In this document: piece after piece, positions 33,023-46,200 of the stretch
How the letters are laid out: each line of letters opens with the position of its first letter
How positions within the stretch are numbered: the first letter of the stretch is position 1
Source: Azohydromonas caseinilytica
GTDB lineage: Bacteria > Pseudomonadota > Gammaproteobacteria > Burkholderiales > Burkholderiaceae_C
DNA: 58,780 bases
Assembly: GCF_012927045.1 (NCBI RefSeq)
Contig: NZ_JABBFW010000034.1
Span: 1 to 58,780, forward strand
Direction of reading: 5' to 3'
The notes under the pieces: model-generated
The model's database searches: none
What the model was told of the DNA's origin: nothing
What the model saw: only the letters and a program-made list of their open reading frames with translations
Position numbers and translations under genes: made by a program

Positions 33023-33041
33023 ATTCCCCCAAGGAGACACC

Positions 33042-33779
33042 ATGATCCAAGCCGAGACGATGACGGCCGCCGGCCGTCCCGTGACTGCCCGGGCGCCTGG
33101 CAGTCGGCGCGTCACGGATGCGCCGACCCGCATGTTCCACTGGCTCTTCGCACTGAGCTTTGCCGGCGGCTGGCTGACCGGAGATTCCGAGCACTGGCGT
33201 GCGCTGCACGTGACGCTGGGCTACACGATGGCCGGACTGCTGGGTTTTCGCATCGTGTACGGGCTCATCGGCCCGCGCCACGCGCGGCTGTCGCTGCTGT
33301 GGCGCAAGCTCGTCGGCGCACCGGCCTGGCTGCGCTCGCTGAGGGGCGGCGGCACGGCCACGCGCGTCAACTGGCGCCAGGGGCACAACCTGCTGATGGC
33401 CGCTGCCGTGGTCCTGTTGCTGCTCACGGTCGTGCCGCTGGCCCTCAGTGGCTATGCCACCTACAGCGACTGGGGCGGCGAGTGGCTGGAGGAGGTGCAC
33501 GAATTCTTCGCCAACGCCTTCCTGGCCGCCGTGACCGCGCACCTGGCGCTGATGGCGCTCTCCAGCGTGTTGCGGCGCCAGAACCAGGCGTTGCCCATGC
33601 TCACCGGCCGCATTCCCGGCACGGGGCCCGACCTGGTGCACAAGAACCGCCGCTGGCTGGCCGCGCTGCTGCTGCTGGGCGTGCTGGGCTTTGGTGCCTG
33701 GCAGTGGCAGCTCTCACCCAACGGGCTGCTGCCCGGCTCAGTGAGCCATGCCGAACAGTCGCACGACGGCGGCGACTGA
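33042..33779 (+). CDS. cytochrome b561-type membrane protein
   Basis: A 245-residue four-helix cytochrome b of the Ni,Fe-hydrogenase/cytochrome b561 type. Helices include MFHWLFALSFAGGWLTG (heme His), LHVTLGYTMAGLLGFRIVYGLIGP (heme His), HNLLMAAAVVLLLLTVVPLALSGY and HEFFANAFLAAVTAHLALMALSSVL, with a further C-terminal helix WLAALLLLGVLGFGAW. It should take electrons from the quinone pool or a flavoprotein and reduce the diheme cytochrome. AAGGAG precedes the ATG; spacing to its neighbours is 19 and 35 bp. Confidence 0.9.
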   Translation: MIQAETMTAAGRPVTARAPGSRRVTDAPTRMFHWLFALSFAGGWLTGDSEHWRALHVTLGYTMAGLLGFRIVYGLIGPRHARLSLLWRKLVGAPAWLRSLRGGGTATRVNWRQGHNLLMAAAVVLLLLTVVPLALSGYATYSDWGGEWLEEVHEFFANAFLAAVTAHLALMALSSVLRRQNQALPMLTGRIPGTGPDLVHKNRRWLAALLLLGVLGFGAWQWQLSPNGLLPGSVSHAEQSHDGGD

Positions 33780-33814
33780 CTCATGGACCTCGGCCGTCAT
33801 CGAAAGGAGTCACC

Positions 33815-33979
33815 ATGAAAACTTACGTGTGTCCGGCTTGCGGGCTGGTGTATGACGAAACCGCTGGCCTGCCCGAGCACGGCATCCCCGCCGGCACGCC
33901 CTGGGCCGATGTGCCCGAGAGCTGGCGCTGCCCCGAGTGCAACGTCGGCAAGGCCGACTTCGTGCCGATGGAGTGGTGA
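33815..33979 (+). CDS. rubredoxin
   Basis: A 54-residue rubredoxin with two iron-binding knuckles: YVCPACGLVYDE and WRCPECNVGKADF, with the PxxWxC spacing normal for the family (PESWRCPECN). It is a small cytoplasmic one-electron carrier. Its place at the end of the cytochrome operon, after a good AAAGGAG ribosome site, is unusual for SHP operons and suggests an extra soluble electron route. Confidence 0.93.
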   Translation: MKTYVCPACGLVYDETAGLPEHGIPAGTPWADVPESWRCPECNVGKADFVPMEW

Positions 33980-34111
33980 GTGCATGCGCCCTTGGCCGCG
34001 TCTTGATATTTCCCAAGGAATTGAAACATCGGCCGAACGCCGGGCCTTTCATCCCCATCTGAACCAGCAGGAAGGCGATGGACGCCAACCGCAGATCCGA
34101 AGGAGATGCAC

Positions 34112-34612
34112 GTGAAGACGCCGAACTGGACCGTGTTGACCACCGCCGTCGCGACCGCTGCGATGGCCGCAGCGCTCAGCGCCCCGGTGCTGGCACAGAC
34201 CGCCACGCACGATCACAGTGCTGCCGCACTGCACAAGCTCACGCTGAACCAGGGCCGCAAGTGGGCCACTGACGAACCCTTGCGCGCCGGCATGGAGCGC
34301 ATCCGCGGCCTGGTCGAACCGCAACTCGGCGCCGCCCATGCCGGCAAGCTCACGCCGGCGCAATACCGCAAGCTGGCAACGCAGGTGGAAACCGAGGTCG
34401 GCGGCATCGTCGCCAACTGCAAGCTCGAACCGAAGGCCGACGCGATGCTGCACCTGGTGATCGCCGATATCGGCGCGGGCACCGACGCGATGGCCGGCAA
34501 GGACGCCAAGACCCGCCCGGCACTGGGCCTGGTCAAAGTGGCTGAAAGCCTCAACCAGTACGGCAGCCATTTCGACCACCCCGGCTTCGAGCGCATCCGC
34601 AACGCTCACTGA
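34112..34612 (+). CDS. DnrO-like exported protein
   Basis: A 166-residue secreted protein with signal peptide VKTPNWTVLTTAVATAAMAAALSAPVLAQ and a histidine-containing start to the mature chain (THDHSAAALHKLTLNQGRKWATD). The segment LNQGRKWATDEPLRAGMERIRGLV and the rest resemble proteins annotated DnrO, of unknown function, often in metal- or redox-related loci. AAGGAG at 34100-34105 fits the GTG at 34112 better than the ATG at 34106, which it nearly touches. It follows the rubredoxin by 132 bp, so it may be a separate transcript. Confidence 0.65.
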   Translation: MKTPNWTVLTTAVATAAMAAALSAPVLAQTATHDHSAAALHKLTLNQGRKWATDEPLRAGMERIRGLVEPQLGAAHAGKLTPAQYRKLATQVETEVGGIVANCKLEPKADAMLHLVIADIGAGTDAMAGKDAKTRPALGLVKVAESLNQYGSHFDHPGFERIRNAH

Positions 34613-34630
34613 AATCCCGAGGAGACGGTC

Positions 34631-35023
34631 ATGACGTTCACGACTCCCCAATCCCTGCAACACGAACCGCCAGCAACGAGTCGGGTGTGGTGGCGGGCAG
34701 TTCGTTCGCCAGGCCCGTGCTGTACCGGGACAACAGGCCTGTTTCGCTGCTTGGCCCCGAAACGCCAGGGCAGACCGGGGCAGTGGCGCAGGACGTGAAC
34801 GACGCGGGCATGGCCACCGGCTACGCCCACGGTGAGCGCTGGTCTGAGCGACGCGGGTCATATCGTGGGCTTTGGGACCTACAACGGCCGCGTCCAGCGT
34901 TCCTTCCTGGTCACGCCCGTACCCGAACCGGGCACGGTAGTGCTGATGCTGGCCGGCTTGGACGTCGTAGGCGGCGCTGCGCGCCGGCTTGCTGCCCCGT
35001 CTGCGATCAATCAGTCCAGATAA
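34631..35023 (+). pseudogene. decayed HAF-repeat / PEP-CTERM protein
   Basis: A broken gene. After a good ribosome site and an ATG at 34631, HAF-repeat sequence appears in another frame (34671-34830): NESGVVAGSSFARPVLYRDN, then PGQTGAVAQDVNDAGMATGY. It then shifts frame again to SAGLSDAGHIVGFGTYNGRV and a PEP-CTERM tail VPEPGTVVLMLAGL (34832-35023). At least two frame changes and loss of most of the repeats make it non-functional. The intact relative is at 38107-39213. Confidence 0.8.
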
Positions 35024-35386
35024 GCGCACTCCCGTTGAAAGGCTGCAAAGCCCCACGCCCCGTGGTGGTGGGCCGTGGCAGGAGCTTATGCCTCATTCTT
35101 GGCGCAGGCTCGCCGGCATCGACCTCGCCTGCTGCGCGCTCGAACACGCTCGCGGCCATGCCTGCACCTCACACGCCAGCATCCCTGTCGCAGCACAGGC
35201 ATGCAGTCACAAGTAGTAGCAGCTTGACGGCCGGTGCGGTGCAGGATTGGACAGCCTCAGGCACCGCGCTGTGCACGTCGCCATCGACCATCGCGCACAT
35301 GGCCATAGACAGCGCAAGGGTGTATTGGCTCCACAGCAGAAAGTCACAGGGAACGCTGGACTCAACCCGACTCGGGAGGAGAGAGC
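35024..35386. other. intergenic, no gene recognised
   Basis: This 363-bp stretch after the HAF relic has no frame with recognisable homology. It presumably holds the promoter of the secreted protein gene at 35387, but no convincing hexamers stand out. Confidence 0.5.
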
Positions 35387-36172
35387 ATGTTTTCCAGAAC
35401 CCTATGCACCGCTGTTGCCTGCATGGCGCTGTTGAATGTTCAGGCCCAGAAGGCAGGGCCGGGCGGTATCGGTGTTGCCTCCCCAGCACCTTTCTACAAG
35501 TTCCCGGGTGCGCCGCAGGTCACCATCTCGAATCACGGCAACATCGTGGGTTTTGTGAGTGCCACGGGCGCCACGCACGTAGCCAGCGAGGGCTACGTCC
35601 TGTGCTACGGCTACACGGTCGCATACGACCTCGCGTACTCCGAAGCTGGTTTTGAACCGCCCACCACGGCCAATTGCTGGGGCAACACCTGCATCGTGAC
35701 CCGCATAACCAGCGATCGCGTGATGCGGCTGCGACAAGTCATCATCAAGAGCCGTTCGGAAGACCGCGCGCTCAGCATCGAGATGACGGTCATCAACCAG
35801 GCCGGGTATGCCATCTCGCCCGTCGTCCTTCGCCGCCAGGTCGATCTTGACGTCGATGCCCGCACCCTGGGCGGCACAGTCATCAACCGTTTCGCCACCT
35901 CGGAGCTTGACTCCTTGACGGCATGGAACGCGCCCTTTGACACTCCCGGCGTGGGAAGTGCCATCCTGGTTCGCCATCTTCGCGCCGAGCCCTCGTCGAT
36001 GATCTACATGCCGAAGATCACGTCCAACCCCGTGGACACGAGCTGCAATCCACAGAACATCGCCGTCAACGGCGAGGTGCGGGGAAATTACGGCGGGTCC
36101 ATGCAATACAACGTTGGCACGCTCACAGGAGGCGGCCGCGCGACTGTGAAGCTTCAGTACCAGCGCAATTGA
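35387..36172 (+). CDS. exported protein of unknown function
   Basis: A 261-residue protein with a short signal peptide (MFSRTLCTAVACMALLNVQAQ) and a mature part rich in beta-type sequence (APQVTISNHGNIVGFVSATGA, GYVLCYGYTVAYDLAY, RALSIEMTVINQAGYAISPVVLRRQVDLDVDA). Two nearby cysteines (NCWGNTC) suggest a disulfide. I recognise no family. GGGAGGAGAG gives a strong ribosome site. It lies among PEP-CTERM/HAF and RCC1-repeat genes, so it may belong to the same exported set. It is less GC-extreme than the flanks. Confidence 0.75.
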   Translation: MFSRTLCTAVACMALLNVQAQKAGPGGIGVASPAPFYKFPGAPQVTISNHGNIVGFVSATGATHVASEGYVLCYGYTVAYDLAYSEAGFEPPTTANCWGNTCIVTRITSDRVMRLRQVIIKSRSEDRALSIEMTVINQAGYAISPVVLRRQVDLDVDARTLGGTVINRFATSELDSLTAWNAPFDTPGVGSAILVRHLRAEPSSMIYMPKITSNPVDTSCNPQNIAVNGEVRGNYGGSMQYNVGTLTGGGRATVKLQYQRN

Positions 36173-36475
36173 GCGGCGCGGGTGTGAAGGCGTTGTGCCT
36201 TGACGCGGGAGGGTGACCCATGGGGCGGCCAAAGCCCTGGCCGCCACTGCAGGCGGCGCCAAGATCTTCGACGACGATGGACAGTTCATCGCCGGGGCCG
36301 GGGCATGCTGGAGTGCGGTCGGCCATAGCGGTTGCAGGCAGCCACGGGCCCTCGGTCGCGCCGCCCGATGCGGCCAACTACTACCCCGAAACGAATCGGT
36401 CGCTTGAGGCTGGTCAAAGCGGGGCGACCTGAGAGGAACACAGTGAGAGTGCAATATCAGGCAAGGAGCTGCCTC
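36173..36475. other. intergenic region with a GC hairpin
   Basis: A 303-bp gap. GGCGGCCA (36224-36231) pairs perfectly with TGGCCGCC (36238-36245) around a 6-nt loop about 50 bp after the upstream stop, a possible terminator without a T-run. An AAGGAG ribosome site at 36463-36468 belongs to the next gene. No coding frame is recognised. Confidence 0.45.
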
Positions 36476-37762
36476 ATGAGCACCTTAGCTGCCTCTTGGC
36501 TGGGTTCTCTGCGTGCCTTGACGCTGGCCACGGCATGGCTGGCCACCCCGTTGCTGGGCGCGATGCCGGACGCCACCCATGCCGCCGTGGGCGGCACGGT
36601 GCTCGCTTGGGGCGACAACGCCTACAGCCAGGTGAATGTACCCGCCGGGCTGAGCGGCGTTGTTGCGATCTCCACCAAAAACCATCACACGCTGGCGCTC
36701 AAGAGCGATGGCACGGTCGTGGCCTGGGGTCTCAATACTCTCGGGCAGACGGACGTACCGGCCGGGCTCACTGGAGTCCGTGCCGTGGCCGCCGGGGTGT
36801 ACCACTCGGTAGCGCTCAAGAGCGATGGCACGGTGGTCGCCTGGGGTTACAACGCCGACGGCCAGACAAATGTTCCCGCCGGGCTGCGCGATGTCGTTGC
36901 CATCGCCGCCGGCATCGTCCATACGGTGGCGCTCAAGCGCGACGGCACGGTGGTGGCCTGGGGAGACAATTCCTCCGGCCAGACGACCATTCCAGCCGGG
37001 CTGCGCGGTGTCGTTGCCATCGACAGCGGCGGCAACAACACGCTGGCCGTCAAGAGCGATGGGACGGTGGTGGCCTGGGGCGACAATCATGTCGGCCAAA
37101 ACGACGTCCCCGCCGGGTTGCAGGGCGTACGTGCCATTGCCGCGGGCGGCTGGCACACGGCAGCGCTCAAGCGTGATGGCACGGTGGTCACCTGGGGATT
37201 GAACAGTCACGGTCAGATGAGCCTGCCTGCCCAACTCGGCGGTGTCCGTGCCGTCTCTGCCGGGTTCTTCGACACGATTGTCCTCAAGCGCGACGGCACG
37301 GTGCAGGGCTGGGGCGGCAACGACCAGGGCCAGTTGAATATACCCACCGGGCTGAGCAGCATCATGGCCATCGCTGCTGGAGCCTTCCACACGGTGGTGC
37401 TCAAGAGCGACTACCACTTTGGTGGCTTTCTCTGGCCGGTGAACGCGCGGCCCGTCGTCAACACGCTCCAGGCGGGTGCGGCCGTACCGGTGAGGTTCAG
37501 TCTGGGCGGCAACAAGGGCTTGGACATCTTTGCCAAGGGCTTCCCTGTCTCCAGCAAGGCTTGGTGGTGCCCCGCGGATGCCGCCACCGACGAGATCGAG
37601 CAGACCATGCCGGTGGACGCGAGCATCCTGCGCTACGTCGACGCGACAGACCGCTACATGTACGTCTGGAAGACCAACCCTGCCTGGAGCGGCCAGTGCC
37701 GCCAACTGGTCTTGCGTTTCGCTGATGGCATCGAGCACACGGCACTTTTCCGCTTCCGATAG
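36476..37762 (+). CDS. secreted RCC1-repeat protein with a C-terminal PxKF-like domain
   Basis: A 428-residue exported protein with a signal-like N-terminus (LRALTLATAWLATPLLGAMPDATHAA). About seven RCC1/beta-propeller-type repeats of about 40 residues follow, each with the core KSDGTVVAWGxNxxGQxxVPAGL and xxVxAIAAGxxHTVAL (residues about 40-315). The repeats are close to identical, indicating recent expansion. The C-terminal WPVNARPVVNTLQAGAAVPVRFSLGGNKGLDIFA matches the PxKF domain seen at the ends of secreted repeat proteins. The binding partner and function are unknown. A good AAGGAG precedes the ATG. Confidence 0.85.
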   Translation: MSTLAASWLGSLRALTLATAWLATPLLGAMPDATHAAVGGTVLAWGDNAYSQVNVPAGLSGVVAISTKNHHTLALKSDGTVVAWGLNTLGQTDVPAGLTGVRAVAAGVYHSVALKSDGTVVAWGYNADGQTNVPAGLRDVVAIAAGIVHTVALKRDGTVVAWGDNSSGQTTIPAGLRGVVAIDSGGNNTLAVKSDGTVVAWGDNHVGQNDVPAGLQGVRAIAAGGWHTAALKRDGTVVTWGLNSHGQMSLPAQLGGVRAVSAGFFDTIVLKRDGTVQGWGGNDQGQLNIPTGLSSIMAIAAGAFHTVVLKSDYHFGGFLWPVNARPVVNTLQAGAAVPVRFSLGGNKGLDIFAKGFPVSSKAWWCPADAATDEIEQTMPVDASILRYVDATDRYMYVWKTNPAWSGQCRQLVLRFADGIEHTALFRFR

Positions 37763-37867
37763 GACAGCTGGCCCGGACACTGTTGAGCCCAACGCAGGAT
37801 GGAGTCCTGTTCTGGTCCCCGGCCAGCCAAGCGTTGAGCCACCGCCCAACCTCGAAGTGGTTGGTCT

Positions 37868-38020
37868 GATTCCACTTCTGGCTTCTGAGTGAAGTAATCC
37901 CGTTCGTCCTGAGGTATCGAAGGATGAACGGCCCCTGCCGCGGTGCCGCCATCGCAGCCTGTCGGGTTCGTACTTCGATACCTCAGTACGAACGGGTCAT
38001 TTCACGACCAAAGTGGAATC
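37868..38020. repeat. REPIN/MITE-like inverted repeat element
   Basis: A 153-bp element with long imperfect inverted arms and about a 34-bp spacer. The outer arms are GATTCCACTT (37868-37877) and AAGTGGAATC (38011-38020). The inner arms are REP-like palindromes: CCCGTTCGTCCTGAGGTATC at 37899 on and GATACCTCAGTACGAACGGG ending at 37996. Each inner unit is itself a hairpin (GTTCGTCC...GGATGAAC and GTTCGTAC...GTACGAAC). It sits between two convergent genes (RCC1-repeat and HAF), where such elements can also act as terminators. There is no transposase gene. Confidence 0.8.
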
Positions 38021-38106
38021 GGTATGACATCGGGCAACGGCCGGTGGCTTGGGGCGGTACCGCTTATGGATTTGGCTGGACCGGCGCCGCTGCTTCCCCA
38101 CAAGTA

Positions 38107-39213
38107 TCAAGTGGTGCCGGCGCAACCAGACGCGTGCGACCGCGCCGCACGCCTGCGTGCTGCCCAACCCACCATCCCAAGCCCGGCCAGCAACGTCGCT
38201 GCCGTGCCCGGCTCGGGTACGGGCGTGGCAATGAACGCGCGCCATTGGTTGTCGAGGTGCCCGATGCCCGCGATCACGCCCCTGTCGTTGATACCGCTGG
38301 CATAGGCCAAGTCCCAGTGGACGGCATCCTCGGGCACGAGGAGATCGTTGAGTCTGTAGCTTTCCCCATCCCGGTACAGCATAGCTCTCTCGTAGTAGTC
38401 GTAGCCGACCACCCAGCCCCGCTCATTGATGTCGAGCGCGCTCCCGTTGACAAAGTTGATGGCCGTGTACACGCCGTCGCTGTAGATGAATTCTCTATTG
38501 AGCGACACGTAACTGAAGTCCTTGTGAACCAGGATCTGGCCCGCGTTGTTGATGTCCCTGGCTTCGTACTCATCGTAGCCCGGCAAGTGTCCGGGCGGAT
38601 CGGGCAGCACAGTGGTCACGCCGTCGCGCCAGACGAAGCTCTTGGCGCAACTGCAGTCTTCCAGGTACGCGCGCCCAACCACCGCATCCTGGTCGTTGAT
38701 CTCGTTGGCCCAGCCCGAGCCGCCGGGGATCTCCAGGAAGCGGGCACGGCTGCCGTCATAGAAGAACGCGCCCTTGTCGGACACGCCCACGATGTGGCCT
38801 GAATTGTTGATGCCCCAGGCAAAACCCTGGCTGACATCCAGCACGGGCTGCAGATCGATCATGCGTCCGTCACGGTAGAGGAAGGGCCGGTGCACCGGCG
38901 AGCCGGGATCGCCACCATCGATGCGGCCCACCACGTCGCCGCGGTTGTTGATGTCCGCGGCGAAAGAGGAACGCCACCCCAGGGTGCCCAGTCCCTGCAT
39001 CTGGCCGTTGCGGTACAAGAAGGCTTGCCACGTGCCGTTTTCGTACCTCATGTCGCCGGCCACGTCACCCCGGTCATTGATGGCCCTGGCGCCGCTGTCT
39101 ACGCCCCCAGGCAGCACCCCCAGGTCGTGGACACGATACAGCGGTACCTCGGCCTGCGCCGCAGCCGCCACCAAGGCCGCCAACGTCACCATGAGGCGAA
39201 ACTGCGTCTGCAT
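38107..39213 (-). CDS. HAF-repeat PEP-CTERM sorting-domain protein
   Basis: A 368-residue secreted protein. The signal is MQTQFRLMVTLAALVAAAAQA, followed by about seven HAF-type repeats (DLGVLPGGVDSGARAINDRGDVAGDM, GTLGWRSSFAADINNRGDVVGRI, GFAWGINNSGHIVGVS and so on) predicted to form a propeller. The PEP-CTERM tail is TPVPEPGTAATLLAGLGMVGWAARRRAA, recognised by the exosortase sorting system in exopolysaccharide-producing Gram-negatives. A cysteine pair DCSCAK lies mid-protein. AGGAGG precedes the ATG at 39213. No exosortase gene is in the window. Confidence 0.88.
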   Translation of the reverse strand: MQTQFRLMVTLAALVAAAAQAEVPLYRVHDLGVLPGGVDSGARAINDRGDVAGDMRYENGTWQAFLYRNGQMQGLGTLGWRSSFAADINNRGDVVGRIDGGDPGSPVHRPFLYRDGRMIDLQPVLDVSQGFAWGINNSGHIVGVSDKGAFFYDGSRARFLEIPGGSGWANEINDQDAVVGRAYLEDCSCAKSFVWRDGVTTVLPDPPGHLPGYDEYEARDINNAGQILVHKDFSYVSLNREFIYSDGVYTAINFVNGSALDINERGWVVGYDYYERAMLYRDGESYRLNDLLVPEDAVHWDLAYASGINDRGVIAGIGHLDNQWRAFIATPVPEPGTAATLLAGLGMVGWAARRRAARSHASGCAGTT

Positions 39214-39544
39214 GCGGGGCCTCCTGTCGGCCAATGCAGAAGTAGCTTAGATCCCGGTGCGATGGTCTGCCGTGGCGCGTCGGTAATGCAGTGCAAGCAA
39301 ATGCGTCGTTGCCGGCGGGCATGTCGGGCTGTTCGATTTCCGGGAGGCCAGTTCAGCCAAGGTCGGAGTGGGTGCGCAAGCTCACTGTTTCGGCACATGC
39401 GTCCAGCAACTGTGCCAGCGACCTGCGTTGCACCAACGGCACCACGCATCTCGGTGAGCAAGCCAGCAGCCCCCGCAGCGTCCATACCGGGACGCCGACC
39501 GGGTGCGTGGACCATTGGTCATCATGCAGCGCCCTCCCCTGTAG
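39214..39544. other. intergenic, no gene recognised
   Basis: A 331-bp region between two minus-strand genes (the hybrid kinase upstream, the HAF protein downstream). It is somewhat less GC-rich, with only short frames and no homology visible. It probably holds the promoter of the HAF gene. Confidence 0.45.
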
Positions 39545-43147
<3,603 letters not shown>

Positions 43148-43290
43148 GCGGGTAGCGTAGCCGTGACGACGACACCGACGGGCCCGGTCTGTTACCGGTT
43201 CGGCCGCGCTCCGAGGGCGCGGCAACAAGTCATGCCTTTGAGGCCCAAGCAGGACGGCAACCAGACAAGATTGGCCGGCGTGGCGACAAC

Positions 43291-46200
43291 TCAAGAAACC
43301 TTGGGCGGCGGCAACCATCGCAACAACGTCGCATACAACCGCCCGGGCTCCACGGGCTTGGCGACATGGTCGTCCATGCCGGCGTCCAGGCAAGCCTGCC
43401 GGTCCTCCCCAAAAGCATTGGCCGTCATGGCGATGATCGGTAGTCCCGTGCCGACGCGCTGGCGGATCTGCCTCGTGGCCTCCAGGCCGTCCATCACGGG
43501 CATCTGGATGTCCATCAGCACGAGGTCATAGGGCTTGGCCGACACCATCTCCAGCGCCGTGCGGCCATTGTCGGCAGTCTCGACCTCCAGCGACACGGCT
43601 CGCAGCACGGCAGCCGCCACCGCCTGGTTGACGAAGTGGTCCTCGACCAGCAGCACCCGCTGGCCCTTGTGGCGCGCGCGCAGCAAGGCCTCGGCCTCTT
43701 CCTTGGAGGGCGGCTCGATCTCGAAGCCGCGGCGGCGATGCAGCACTTGCACCAGCGTGTCGCGCAGCACCGAATCCGTGATGGGCTTCACCAGCACGGC
43801 GTTGCCCTCCTCTTGCCGCGCAAGCTGCAGCAGGTTTGCGTCGGCGACAGGCGTCACCAGTACCGCCGGCGGCATGGCAGCGCCACACAGCCGACGCAAC
43901 TCGCCCAGGATTTCAGCCCCGCCCGCCGGCGTGCGCGAATCGATCAGCGCCACGTCGTAGGGCTGGGCGGTGGTCATTCCGGCTTGCAGCCGCGTGAGCG
44001 CCTGATGGCTGCCCAACCGTGCGTCGGGCTCCAGCCCCAGCATGGAGAGCAGTTCGCTGAGCTCGCCCAGGGCCTCGGCCGCGTCGCTGATGAGCAGTGC
44101 GCGCCGGCCCTTGAGCGTTACCGGCACGGACTGTTCACCGACTTGCCGCGCCCGGCCCAGCCAGGCAGTGAACCAGAAGGTGCTGCCCTTGCCCGGCACG
44201 CTGTGCAGCCCGGCTTCACCTCCCATGAGAGCGGCCAGGTGGCGCACCAGCGCCAGGCCCAGGCCGGTGCCGCCATGGCGCCGAGTGGTCGAGCCGTCAG
44301 CCTGCTCGAATGCCTCGAACACCGCCTGCTGGCGCTCCGGCGGAATGCCCGGCCCGGCGTCCTGTACCTCGAAGCGCACCAGCAGCCGCTGCCCCTCCTC
44401 GCGCAGCAGCTCGCCGCGCAGCGACACCGAGCCGCTGGCGGTGAACTTCACCGCGTTGGACAGCAGGTTGAGCAGCACCTGGGACAGGCGCGTGGGGTCG
44501 CCGCGCAGCCGCTTGGGCAGATGGTCGGTATCCAGCGCCAGGCCGAGCCCCTTGTCTGCCGCCAGGCCCCGGACGATGGCCAGCGATCGGCCCAGCACGT
44601 CGTCGATCGCAAACTCGCTGTCCTCCAGCACCATCTTGCCGGCCTCGATCTTGGAGAGGTCCAGGATGTCGTTGAGAACCTGCAACAGGTGCCTGGCCGC
44701 GTCCTGGACCTGGCCCAGGCGCTGCTGCTGCAACGGCTCGCGGGTGTCGCGCAGCAGCAGGTGGGTGAGCCCGAGGATGGCATTCATCGGCGTGCGGATC
44801 TCGTGGCTCGTGTTGGCCAGGAATGCGCTCTTGGCCGCGCTGGCCACCTCGGCCTGGCGCGTGCGCTCGCGCAGCTGCTCTTCGAGCGCCTTGCGCTCGG
44901 TGAGGTCGGTGAGCAGGACCAGGAAGCCCAGTGCCTGCCCCTGCGCGTCGCGCAGCACGCTCAGGTGCAGCAGCCCGGGGAACGACGTGCCGTCATCGCG
45001 CAGGTACGTCCACTCGTTGCGCGGGCCTTCGCCCGGGCGGGCGCGCTCGGGCAACAGGCCGGCAATCAGCGCCGCGGGCATGCGCGCGCCCTCGGCCTGC
45101 ACGTCCGGCGGGAAGAACTGCGCCTTGTAGGTCAGCTCCTCGGGCTCGCAGAAGTCCGTCACCAGGCGGCCCAGCACCTGCGGCGCCGGGCAGCGGAACA
45201 TGGCCTCGGCGGCCGGGTTGAAGGAGGTGATGCGGCCTTCCAGGTCCGTGGAGATGACGGCGATGCGGGCGCTGGCGACGATGGCTTTCTCGCGCTCGGT
45301 CAAGGCCTCAAGCTCGGCCGTGCGCTGGCGCAGCGACTCCTCCAACGCCCTGCGCTCGGTGAGGTCAGTGATGACGCCCATGAAGCCTATCGGCGCATCC
45401 AATGCCTGGCGCAGCAGGCTCATGTTCAACAGCCCGGGGAAGCGCGTGCCGTCGGCTCGCACGTAGCTCCACTCGGTAGATTGCTCGGGCTGCGCCAGCT
45501 GGGGCGCCGCACTGTCGCGGATCGCCTGCTCCACCACGTCGGGCAGTCGCTGACCGTGTTCCCGCATGACGGTTGGAAGGAGGTGCGCCTTGGCACGCAG
45601 CTCCTGCGGATCGTGCAGGTCCGTCACCGGCCGCCCCAGCGCCTGTGCCGCGGGCAGGCGAAACATCGCTTCGGCGGCCGGGTTGAACAGCGTGATGCGG
45701 CCATCGAGGTCGGTGGCGACGATGGCACTGCCGGCGCTGTCGAGCAGGGCCCGCAGTTGCGCCGTGCGCTGGCGCACCTGCTGCTCCAGCACGTCGCGCG
45801 CGGTGCGCTGCTCATGGATGTCGGTGGCCGAGCCGAACCAGCGCACGACCCGCCCTTGTGCATCGAAAACCGGTTCAACCCGCAGCAGGTGCCAACGGTA
45901 TTGACCATCGTGCCGGCGGATGCGGTGCTCGTGCATGACCAACCCGGGCTCGGCCAACGCTTGCTCCCAGAGGGCCTGTGTCGCAGGCAGGTCGTCGGGG
46001 TGGATGGTGCCCGCCCAACCCTGGCCCGTGCTGTCGGACCGTTCCAGCCCGGTGTACTCGTGCCAGCGCTTGTTGTACCAGTCGACATGGCCGTCGGGCC
46101 GGTTGCTCCAGAGCAGATCGGGCACCAGGTTGGCGATGGCGCGCATCTGCGCCTCGCTCTCGCGCAACGCGGCTTCGGCACGGCGCCGCGGCGTCGTCTC

